DNA of 64,000 nucleotides, from contig CALNZC010000058.1 in the NCBI GenBank assembly GCA_942490895.1, positions 53,748 to 117,747 of the forward strand. The letters run 5' to 3'. The notes beneath the pieces are model-generated. The model ran no database searches, was not told the origin of the DNA, and was given only the letters and a program-made list of their open reading frames with translations. The stretch is from JAGNXB01 sp942490895. Its GTDB lineage: Bacteria > Bacteroidota > Bacteroidia > Chitinophagales > Saprospiraceae. The translations under genes and the position numbers were made by a program. Shown in pieces: positions 54,593 through 62,353 of this stretch (within the stretch, counting starts at the first letter, position 1; every line of letters starts with the position of its first letter).

Positions 54593-54892
54593 TGTTATGA
54601 CCAGTTACATATTGGGCAGTAGCGGCTTACGCCCCTTCAGGGCTCCTGAATATTTAGACGTAGGAACGAATGGCGCTGCCATTCGCTGTGATCTTGCGCC
54701 CCGTTGGGGCCCTCTAAAATATTTTGGACTAGTAATAATGATAAGCCCTGAAGGGGCGTCAGATCATAGCATCCTGCAACGCGGGATGTATAGAATTGAA
54801 TAATTTAGTAAGCCCTGGAGGGGCGCAAGAAACGCCTCACCAATTGAGAAGTATAGCTCGTGAAATTGGGTATTCAATATTTTTCTCCAGGT

Positions 54893-55001
54893 TTAATCAT
54901 TCAGTAGCTGCAGGTGGAATACGGGTATGGGCTCGTTGACGGGTGCAGTAATCTTTTCGACGATCTGCCGGGTGTTTCCCTCCGGACTGCGGAAGACCAA
55001 A
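54893..55001 (-). repeat. VOC gene 3' tail copy 3 (109 bp, mosaic)
   Basis: The end near the stop equals the live gene, while the inner part carries the Ser and Arg codons of copy 2. The following REP segment has many small deletions. Confidence 0.88.
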
Positions 55002-55271
55002 TGTTATGACCAGTTACATATTGGGCAGTAGCGGCTTACGCCCCTTCAGGGCTCCTGAATATTTAGACGTAGGAACGAATGCGCTGCCATTCGCTGTGAT
55101 CTTGCGCCCGTTGGGGAAATTTGGACTTTAGAAGCCCTGAGGCGTCCTGCATCCGCAACGCGGGATGTATAGAATTGAATAATTTAGTAAGCCCTGAAGG
55201 GGCGCAAGAAACGCCTCACCAATTGAGAAGTATAGCTCGTGAAATTGGGTATTCAAGATTTTTCTCCAGGT

Positions 55272-55380
55272 TTAATCATTCAGTAGCTGCAGGTGGAATA
55301 CGGGTATGGGCTCGTTGACTGGTGCGGTGATCTTTTCGACGATCTGCCGGGTGTTTCCCTCCGGACTGCGGAAGACCAAA
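55272..55380 (-). repeat. VOC gene 3' tail copy 4 (109 bp, mosaic)
   Basis: Stop-proximal half as in the live gene, stop-distal half as in copy 2; the switch lies in the GTTGAC(T/G)GGTGC stretch, a different point from copy 3. Confidence 0.88.
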
Positions 55381-55627
55381 TGTTATGACCAGTTACATAT
55401 TGGGCAGTAGCGGCTTACGCCCCTTCAGGGCTCCTGAATATTTAGACGTAGGAACGAATGGCGCTGCCATTCGCTGTGATCTTGCGCCCCGTTGGGGCTC
55501 TTAAAGGTTGTAAGAGACTCTTTGTAAAGAAGAGCCCTGAAGGGGCGCCATACCTCAGCATCCCGCAACGCGGGTTGTATAATGCATACGTCATTTGGAA
55601 GCCCTGAAGGGGCGAAAGAGACTACCC

Positions 55628-56080
55628 TCAATCCCATACATATCGTTCATCATATTCGATCTGGTATTCCTGAAGGAATCGGAGATACTCTTCCTGGAAA
55701 GATATCTGTCGATGATGCTCGTGTTGATTGGATATATACTGTCGGACGGTTTCTACGTCTTGACTCTTGACAGAAAATGCTCCATAGCCACGTTGCCAAT
55801 AAAAATTCTGAAATTCAGGACCCTTCGATTTTATCCATTTCGAAGAATGACTCTTGATCGCCTCCATGAACTTCATGAGAGCAATTTTTTGTGAGAGGAG
55901 GCAAAGGATATGTACATGATCCTCAGTCCCCCCCACTGTGATTGGAGTGCATTCCAGATTACGCAAAATTCCACCTATATATTTGTGCAAATCCAATTCT
56001 ATTGATGGAAGGATCAAGCGTTGGCGGTTTTTAGTGCTAAAGGTGATATGTAAGTAATTTCGTACGAGAGACTGACCCAT
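55628..56080 (-). CDS. REP-associated tyrosine transposase (RAYT, IS200-like Y1 fold)
   Basis: A 150-residue Y1/HUH endonuclease. YLHITFSTKNRQRLILPSIE, the HUH motif DHVHILCLLSQKIA, WQRGYGAFSVKSQDVETVRQ and the catalytic tyrosine in VRQYISNQHEHHRQISF are all present. The length fits RAYT rather than larger IS605 elements, and no TnpB partner is found. It is flanked on both sides by the palindromes of the repeat field, which are its likely substrates. RAYTs are thought to mobilise REP sequences. Confidence 0.9.
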   Translation of the reverse strand: MGQSLVRNYLHITFSTKNRQRLILPSIELDLHKYIGGILRNLECTPITVGGTEDHVHILCLLSQKIALMKFMEAIKSHSSKWIKSKGPEFQNFYWQRGYGAFSVKSQDVETVRQYISNQHEHHRQISFQEEYLRFLQEYQIEYDERYVWD

Positions 56081-56525
56081 ACAATTTGATTTTTACACAA
56101 TAATATTCTTCCAAGTTTATGAATTGTGTCCTTACCGACAGGCGCTTTGAACAATTGATTGACCTGGATAGAACGGACAATTAAAATAGCAATAAATATA
56201 TTATCAATTGATAATTGGTGACCATTTGTTTTGATTGGCAGTAAGATCTTGCGCCCCTTCAGGGCTTCTAATTGTTTATGGCAAATGGACGAATGGCGCT
56301 GCCATTCGCTGGGATCTTACGCCCCGTTGGGGCTCTTCAGGGTGTCGCAGACCAGTATTCATAAATAGCCCTGAAGGGGCGTCAGATCGTAGCATCCCGC
56401 AACGCGGGATGTATAGAATTGAATAATTTAGTAAGCCCTGAAGGGGCGAAAGAGACTATTCTTGAACCGAGATGGACAGTTCGTGGAATGGTTAGGGTTG
56501 TTCGGTAAAAATATCTCGCCTTGGA

Positions 56526-56634
56526 TTAGTCATTCAGCAACTGGAGGTGAAACACGGGAATGGCTTCATTGACTGGTGCGGTGATCTTTTCGATGATCTG
56601 CCAGGTGTTTCACTCCGGACTGCGGAAGACCAAA
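56526..56634 (-). repeat. VOC gene 3' tail copy 5 (109 bp)
   Basis: Belongs to the copy 2 type near the stop, but has Trp where copy 2 has Arg (CCAGG) plus private changes. No indels. Confidence 0.85.
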
Positions 56635-56880
56635 TGTTATGACCAGTTACATATTGGGCAGTAGCGGCTTACGCCCCTTCAGGGCTCCTGAATATTTAGA
56701 CGTAGGAACGAATGGCGCTGCCATTCGCTGGGATCTTACGCCCCGTTGGGGCTCTTTAGGGTGTCGCAGACCAGTATTCATAAATAGCCCTGAAGGGAGT
56801 CAGAAACGAGCGACCAACTGAGCAGAGCAGTTCGCGCAATAGAATGGGTTATCCAAGATATCATTCCACCAAGGGTGGGC

Positions 56881-56989
56881 TTAGTCATTCAACAGTTGTA
56901 AGTGGAATACGGGGTTGGCTTCATTGACTGGTGCGGTGATCTTTTCGACGATCTGCCGGGTGTTTCCCTCCGGACTGCGGAAGACAAAA
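56881..56989 (-). repeat. VOC gene 3' tail copy 6 (109 bp, third variant)
   Basis: Stop-proximal part different from both the live gene and copy 2 (Ile to Asn in the EPIPVF position, altered Leu codons); stop-distal part as copy 2. This is evidence of at least three tail alleles. Confidence 0.85.
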
Positions 56990-57289
56990 TGTTATGACCA
57001 GTTACATATTGGGCAGTAGCGGCTTACGCCCCTTCAGGGCTCCTGAATATTTAGACGTAGGAACGAATGGCGCTGCCATTCGCTGTGATCTTGCGCCCCG
57101 TTGGGGCTCTCTAAAATATTTTGGACTAGTAATAATGATAAGCCCTGAAGGGGCGTCAGATCATACCATCCCGCAACGCGGGATGTATAGAATTGAATAA
57201 TTTAATAAGCCCTGAAGGGGCGCAAGAAACGCCTCACCAATTGAGAAGTATAGCTCGTGAAATTGGGTATTCAATATTTTTCTCCAGGT

Positions 57290-58477
57290 TTAATCATTCA
57301 GTAGCTGCAGGTGGAATACGGGTATGGGCTCGTTGACGGGTGCAGTAATCTTTTCGACGATCTGCCAGGTGTTTCCCTCCGGACCGCGAAAGACAAAACA
57401 ACGCTCCCCAAATTCATTGGGCATCACTGGTGTGGGCTGCAGGTTGGCTTCGGTCACTTCTGCCCACATCACACCCAGACGAGGGGTGTAGAAGGTATGT
57501 GCCGTAATACCTCCATACCCGGGTAACTGTCGATCGGAGCGATCTGCCCGAGGCTCGACAGGCATGAAAAAGCGGAGTTTGCCGCAGATATTATTCGGGG
57601 AGTGAAAGGTCTGAAACCAGTACGATTCACCAGGCTGAAGCATGTAGAGGGTGCGTGGCCCTTTCAACCACTCTCCTTCAAGCGTCGGTGGTCCATCGGC
57701 CTCCAGACCCAAAGCAGAAACCAGATAGTTGAGTTGTTCCATGGAGTCGACCTGAACAAATAGATCGTGATGGGTCAGTTCGCTGGTCCCCAGTTTGGTC
57801 CCCAGATGGATATTCCCATATCCGGGAATGGTATAGCCATAACGTTGGTAAAACAGGTGATTGACCTCCTGGCCAAACACGGTCATTTCGCGGGTAGTGG
57901 TGGCATGTTCGTAAAACGAGAAGGGGCCGTCAAAATCACCAAGGACACCCTGACGAATGGGGTCGGTGACCAACCAGGGGGCACCACCATCGCGGGCATC
58001 CTGGTAGATGTCATGCAACCAGAAAATATCGTGGGTCAGCATAGCGGCAATACGCATACCGATCGTGCCGGGACGCGCATAACCTACACCAGGACCCAGT
58101 GGTTCATCCCAGACCCAGAGGCGGATTAGTCCATGGCTGTCACTCTTGCCGTTTTGCAGGCGGTAGCCCTTGACTGCGGAAGGAATGCCATAGAGGTTTT
58201 GTGCCGCCATTTTATTCAGATACCCGGTATTGGTGACCCGGTAGCCCATTTCGCCATAATAGCGCAACGCCTCATTGAGATCGCTGACGCCGATCGCCGC
58301 TTCATAGACCCCACTGATCCCCAGTCCTTCGCCAGCCCAGGATGCATCGATCTGTGCTTCCTCTTCAAAAAAGGTGGGTGTGATCTCTCCTGTTGAATCC
58401 ACGGGAAGGGGTGGTGGAGGATTCTGGGAAAAAGCCAGGAAAGGGAAGAAGAAAAGTATGAATAAGAGAGACCGCAT
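57290..58477 (-). CDS. Exported VOC (glyoxalase-like) protein
   Basis: A 395-residue product from the ATG at 58477 with a signal peptide (RSLLFILFFFPFLAFSQ). Two VOC-type halves follow: SGVYEAAIGVSDLNEALRYY with YGEMGYRVTNTG, and NIHLGTKLGTSELTHHDLFV. The fold binds metal, but the enzyme or ligand is unknown. The 3' 109 bp, encoding FRGPEGNTWQIVEKITAPVN through the C-terminus, are repeated six times downstream. The gene abuts a large inverted repeat upstream. Confidence 0.78.
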   Translation of the reverse strand: MRSLLFILFFFPFLAFSQNPPPPLPVDSTGEITPTFFEEEAQIDASWAGEGLGISGVYEAAIGVSDLNEALRYYGEMGYRVTNTGYLNKMAAQNLYGIPSAVKGYRLQNGKSDSHGLIRLWVWDEPLGPGVGYARPGTIGMRIAAMLTHDIFWLHDIYQDARDGGAPWLVTDPIRQGVLGDFDGPFSFYEHATTTREMTVFGQEVNHLFYQRYGYTIPGYGNIHLGTKLGTSELTHHDLFVQVDSMEQLNYLVSALGLEADGPPTLEGEWLKGPRTLYMLQPGESYWFQTFHSPNNICGKLRFFMPVEPRADRSDRQLPGYGGITAHTFYTPRLGVMWAEVTEANLQPTPVMPNEFGERCFVFRGPEGNTWQIVEKITAPVNEPIPVFHLQLLND

Positions 58478-58487
58478 ATAGTGGAAA

Positions 58488-58626
58488 TTAAAGCACCAAA
58501 TTACAAGCACCAAATCACAAATAAAATCCAAGCACCAATATTCAATGACCAAAACAAAACCGTTTGTTTTAGTCATTTGAATTTCGAATTTGGTGCTTAT
58601 TTGGGTTTTGTTATTTGTTATTTGGA
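58488..58626. repeat. Large imperfect inverted repeat, MITE-like
   Basis: AT-rich 139 bp. The left arm (CAAGCACCAA, ATTCAATGACC, AAAACAAAAC) pairs with the right arm (GTTTTAGTCATTTGAAT, TTTGGTGCTT). The arms also hold repeated AAGCACCAAAT and TATTTG motifs. The right end is used as the 3' coding end of the M28 peptidase gene. It resembles small non-autonomous repeats seen in many Bacteroidota genomes. Confidence 0.7.
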
Positions 58627-60023
58627 ATTTCTACCTCTGGTTGTAAACCATATTTATCAATTAAATACACCAGGCTGGTAATCGCTGCTGCCCCGAGTTC
58701 CAATTCCCGTTCGTTGACATTTTGAATGCGATCGTTGCGGGTGTGGTGAAAATCGAAATAGCGTTGTGGATCGGGTTTAAAGCCGACCAGGAGGCCTTTC
58801 ATAGATTTGAGGGGGCCAATATCAGCACCGCTACCGCCTTGGGTCAAAGTGAGACCATACGGCTCCAGGAGAGGTAGCCAGGAGTTGGCCTTGCGGTAGT
58901 AGCGGGTAAAGACTTCGGGGTCGGCTTCCATGGAGAAACCACGCGGCGTAAATCCACCTGCATCTGATTCGATGGCGGCAAGGTGGAAAGTATTGGTGGA
59001 ACGTGCGGAGTCCGCATAAGCCTTCCCACCGCCGAGGCCGCTTTCTTCATTCATGAAGAGGACAGCACGAATAGAATACCGAGGCTTGTAGCCGATCTGA
59101 TTGAGCAGGTTGAGGACTTCCATAGCCTGGACGCAACCAGCGCCATCGTCGTGTGCACCACCGCCGACATCCCAGGAATCAAGGTGTCCGCCGATCAGGA
59201 TGAAGGTATCGGGACTGATCGTGCCCATCATCTCACCGATGACGTTGTAGGATTTGAAGTTGCCCTTGGCTTTGCAGGAGGTGATCACTGTGGCATCGGT
59301 ACGGGTTTTCTTCTTGAGCTGGGCACTCAGCCATTCTGCATCGTTGGTGGTGATGGCGATAGCCGGGATAGGATCTATGTCTTCGGGGAAGATGGTCACA
59401 CCGGTGTGGGGCACATCATCCAGGTTTTGGGTCATCGACCGAACCAGGCAGGCCACAGCGCCATATTGGGCCGCTTTGGCGGGTCCGTAGACGCGCTGGT
59501 CGACGGCCTTGCCGTAAGCGTGAAAGGGAATGAGGTCGGCCGGATCCATGGGCCGGTTGTAGAAGACGATCTTTCCATCCAGGGCAAAACCCAGCGTATC
59601 CACCTCGTCCAATGAGTGGACTTCGACTATAGAAGCTTGTACTCCGCGACGCTTGGTGGCGCCGGAATAACCCAGGGCAAGGACATCGAGTTCTTTGATG
59701 ATGTTGCCGTTCTGGCGGATGATGACCTGTTCCTTATCACCGCGTTCCCAGACGGGTACGGTGCATTTTTGTTTCCAGGCACCGACGTTTTCCAGTTTAT
59801 CCAGTTCGTTGAATGTATAGGCGATGGCCTGTTTGGATTGGGAAGAGCCAGCCAGTCGGCCGCCGACCTCTTCGGAGAGGTAAGTGAGCCAGGAGTAGGC
59901 TTTTCCGTTTTCGAGGGCAGCGGTGTGGATATTCTTGAGGACAAAGGCATCCTCTTCGGTTTGGGCCTGGGCGATGGTCCAGGAGAAGAGAAGCAGGGCA
60001 ATGAGGGGGATATATTTCCACAT
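58611..60023 (-). CDS. M28 family zinc aminopeptidase, exported
   Basis: A 470-residue protein. Signal peptide MWKYIPLIALLLFSWTIAQA; a PA-type insert (about 120-240); the M28 catalytic domain with zinc ligands in GGHLDSWDVGGGAHDDGAGC (H, D, D), LFMNEESGLGGGKAYADS (Glu-Glu) and the C-terminal YFDFHHTRNDRIQNVNE (His). It resembles carboxypeptidase Q-like aminopeptidases. The last codons (VEIPNNK) lie in the neighbouring inverted repeat, so the C-terminus may have been reshaped by its insertion. Confidence 0.9.
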   Translation of the reverse strand: MWKYIPLIALLLFSWTIAQAQTEEDAFVLKNIHTAALENGKAYSWLTYLSEEVGGRLAGSSQSKQAIAYTFNELDKLENVGAWKQKCTVPVWERGDKEQVIIRQNGNIIKELDVLALGYSGATKRRGVQASIVEVHSLDEVDTLGFALDGKIVFYNRPMDPADLIPFHAYGKAVDQRVYGPAKAAQYGAVACLVRSMTQNLDDVPHTGVTIFPEDIDPIPAIAITTNDAEWLSAQLKKKTRTDATVITSCKAKGNFKSYNVIGEMMGTISPDTFILIGGHLDSWDVGGGAHDDGAGCVQAMEVLNLLNQIGYKPRYSIRAVLFMNEESGLGGGKAYADSARSTNTFHLAAIESDAGGFTPRGFSMEADPEVFTRYYRKANSWLPLLEPYGLTLTQGGSGADIGPLKSMKGLLVGFKPDPQRYFDFHHTRNDRIQNVNERELELGAAAITSLVYLIDKYGLQPEVEIPNNK

Positions 60024-60140
60024 ACGATCAAGGATTGGATTGGACTGTCGAAGGTAGGGAATGGTGGGGACGTTCCTTGTTTCTGCCTACAGGATTGGTG
60101 GTCGGTTATTGTTGGGGTGGTCGTGATAACCTCACCCCAA

Positions 60141-60164
60141 CCCCTCTCCTTGCAAGGAGAGGGG
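60141..60164. repeat. Perfect 24 bp palindrome
   Basis: CCCCTCTCCTTG followed by CAAGGAGAGGGG, with the preceding CTCACCCCAA. This palindrome type is widespread in many bacterial genomes as an intergenic repeat. Confidence 0.85.
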
Positions 60165-60420
60165 CCTATTGGATTGTGGCAAGTAGTGTTGCGAAAGGCG
60201 GTTGCAGATTCACTCTTGCGGGGCGAAATCAATGGGTACAGGTGCAGGGCTATAAACCTTGCACCCCTACGGGGCGCTCTTCTGTTTACGATCTTCCTAA
60301 AATGGAACAGCTATTTTCTTGCTTAGGTGAGGTTGTACGATTTCGATCGTATCACAAAATTCTAACTCCGCTTCAGGAGCTTGTGAAGCACTATCAAATT
60401 AATTAAAACGAATAAACCAA

Positions 60421-60586
60421 TAAACTTCCTTTACGTATTATTCCAAAAATATAATAGCCAGACATTCATTTTGGATGAATATATTTAAATCGTTGCGATT
60501 GGGAGTAGTAGTATCACCCCTACGGGGCTCCTGCTGATGTTGCAAATGGAGTGCTATAAACGTTGCACCCCTACAGGGCGCTCATC
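60421..60586. repeat. Direct repeat, copy 1 (166 bp)
   Basis: Nearly identical to 60990-61155, with only a few substitutions (for example TTTTGGATG vs TCTTGGATG). It carries two CCCCTAC-GGGG palindromes. Preceded by two ACGAATAA-like units. Confidence 0.88.
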
Positions 60587-60952
60587 TGATTGTTGATTTT
60601 CACAAAATGAAACAGCTATATTCTTGCATGGAAACTGTTGAATATTTGTGGCCGAATACTGAACGCCGAATACCGTTTCAAGGATTCCCTCTTTTTTAGC
60701 CGACTATTTTTCTCCTCGACTCCCTCCCCCGAACACTCGGGGCTAAAGTTTCGGCGGGCATGCCTCCCCTCCAAACTCCTCCACTTAAAAGGCCCTTGTT
60801 TGGTGACCCCTATTTCGAAATAAATCAATAATGAAATACCCAAATTGTCAGCATCAGGATTCACAGGATTTGAGGATAACCAGAAGAAAGGTATATTATT
60901 CTAACGCCTAAACGTATCCGGTCCTGGTTTTACGACGAATGATTTTATTAAA

Positions 60953-60992
60953 ACGAATAAACGAATAAACGAATAAACGAATAAACGAATAA
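60953..60992. repeat. Octamer tandem array (ACGAATAA x5)
   Basis: Five perfect ACGAATAA units directly before direct repeat copy 2. Copy 1 has only two units, one altered, so the array is length-variable. Confidence 0.92.
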
Positions 60993-61155
60993 ACTTCCTT
61001 TACGTATTATTCCAAAAATATAATAGCCAGACATTCATCTTGGATGAATATATTTAAATCGTTGCGATTGCGAGTAGCAGTATCACCCCTACGGGGCTCC
61101 TGCTGATGTTGCAAATGGAGTGCTATAAACGTTGCACCCCTACGGGGCGCTCATC
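60990..61155. repeat. Direct repeat, copy 2 (166 bp)
   Basis: Second copy of the 166 bp segment, equal in length to copy 1, with palindromes at 61086 and 61137. It lies about 100 bp from the bestrophin stop. Confidence 0.88.
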
Positions 61156-61252
61156 AGTCTGACGAAGCTCCTCCAATTAATCGGTTATACTCTCATTTGG
61201 ATATTATTGAAATTATGGGACCGAACGCCGAAATACCCAATACCGAATTCCT

Positions 61253-62302
61253 TTACATCTGAATGTTATTGATATTTTCGAATGGTGGTGGAATCTTATC
61301 TGGATCCTCATCAATAATCTGCAGAATATCCCGGGTAATTCCTCGGGAAATATTGGAAATAGGGACATCATTAGGTGAACCTTCGAATGGGTTTTCCCCA
61401 GCCAGCCCGATGCGCAGCATGGTATTAAATACCCAAATGACAATGACAGTAAAAGGGATATTGAACCAGACAAAATACTCTCCTATAAATTGATTTGTTT
61501 TCGCAATTTCCATACCCATAATGGCGAAAGTTGGAATGATGGCCATTGGAAGCAACCACATAAAGATGTGGACAAAGTGATACCCGATACTCCCGTATTG
61601 TTTGGGATATGGGAAGTTTTTAATACGCTCTGATTTTCCCTGCAGTGCAGTTAACTCCTGCAGTAATTGTTGCAAATTCAGCAAGCTGAAATCCCATAAT
61701 TTCTTTTCATCGGTAAGTTGTCGCAAATGTTTTGACTGTAGACTGATGATGGCATTGGGTTTATTGTCGTGCGCCATGACGATGTCCAACTCTTCTTTTG
61801 AGAGATGAGGCGTTAATTCATCTTCCAGGGGTGAATTATATTCCGGGATATTATACTTGTACGTCTCCATTTCGTGGATGGCCTCATAGGAAGTCTCCCA
61901 GGTTTTTTTACTTCGCATGGCATACCGCAGGGCAGTTAACCAGGCTACATGACGATGCGTAAAAATGCGGATGGCTTCTGTTTCCACTTTCGCTGCCTCC
62001 GACCGATGCAGATAAAAGCTGTCCTTCAAGGTGATGATCAAAGATCTGGACGCATTCACAATGCCTCCCCAGATCTTTCGGGCCTCCCAGATCCGATCAT
62101 AGGCTGCATTATTTTGGAAACCGACCATAAACGCAACAGCTGTACCCACCAACGCCACGGGTGCGAGGGGTACCTGCAGCCATTTGATATTCAGCAATTC
62201 ATAAAGAATTGTGACAGCGGTAGAGAAAATGGTGAAAAACCTGATTTCTCGTTTGGTCCAGATGAGCACACTTCTGAATGAAAACCTTCTTTGGATATAC
62301 AT
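61253..62302 (-). CDS. Bestrophin family ion channel
   Basis: A 349-residue membrane protein of the bacterial bestrophin (UPF0187) type. LVGTAVAFMVGFQNNAAYDR and IWEARKIWGGIVNASRSLII form the conserved pore/neck start, and WLLPMAIIPTFAIMGMEIAK and FNTMLRIGLAGENPFEGSPN (the acidic, Ca-clasp-like end) the conserved C-terminal part. It may conduct anions or cations. It lies downstream of the ABC exporter gene on the same strand, with a 51 bp gap. Confidence 0.9.
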   Translation of the reverse strand: MYIQRRFSFRSVLIWTKREIRFFTIFSTAVTILYELLNIKWLQVPLAPVALVGTAVAFMVGFQNNAAYDRIWEARKIWGGIVNASRSLIITLKDSFYLHRSEAAKVETEAIRIFTHRHVAWLTALRYAMRSKKTWETSYEAIHEMETYKYNIPEYNSPLEDELTPHLSKEELDIVMAHDNKPNAIISLQSKHLRQLTDEKKLWDFSLLNLQQLLQELTALQGKSERIKNFPYPKQYGSIGYHFVHIFMWLLPMAIIPTFAIMGMEIAKTNQFIGEYFVWFNIPFTVIVIWVFNTMLRIGLAGENPFEGSPNDVPISNISRGITRDILQIIDEDPDKIPPPFENINNIQM

Positions 62303-62353
62303 GCCGAATATTTAGTGGTGGTAGATAGGGAATGGAAAGATATTCATCTCTTC

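Larger units (their letters stand above)
53941..57289. repeat. 3.3 kb repeat field: gene-tail cassettes plus REP-like palindromes around a RAYT gene
   Basis: Composed of units of about 355-535 bp. Each unit begins with a 109 bp copy of the VOC gene's 3' end. Next is a REP-like segment with palindromes (GCCCCTTCAGGGC type, GAATGGCGCTGCCATTC, GCCCCGTTGGGGC), then a spacer with CATCCCGCAACGCGGGATG and AGCCCTGAAGGGGC, ending GTATTCAATATTTTTCTCCAGG or similar. Unit starts: 53950, 54484, 54893, 55272, 56526, 56881; a tail-less REP piece lies at 56217-56520. A RAYT transposase gene occupies 55628-56080. Units 54484-54892 and 56881-57289 have identical length (409 bp). Confidence 0.9.
60024..61252. 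other. 1.2 kb gene-free region with repeats
   Basis: No convincing gene. It holds a perfect 24 bp palindrome (60141-60164), five CCCCTAC-GGGG-type palindromes (60264, 60517, 60568, 61086, 61137), a duplicated 166 bp segment (60421-60586 and 60990-61155) and an octamer tandem array (60953-60992). Confidence 0.8.

Noticed and set aside
54597..54803. Repeated open frames of about 60-68 codons (also at 56639 and 56994) in the repeat field
   Set aside because: They arise because the same REP sequence recurs; no start signals and no protein family.
53941..57289. CRISPR array
   Set aside because: Repeat units are hundreds of bases long, contain protein-coding tails, spacing is irregular and no cas gene is present.
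58983..59615. 210-codon open frame on the plus strand inside the M28 peptidase gene
   Set aside because: Antisense shadow of a strongly conserved peptidase; no family resemblance and no own promoter.
60616..60864. 82-codon minus-strand frame in the 60 kb gap
   Set aside because: Low-complexity basic composition inside a repeat-rich area; it may be an old repeat fragment, not a gene.
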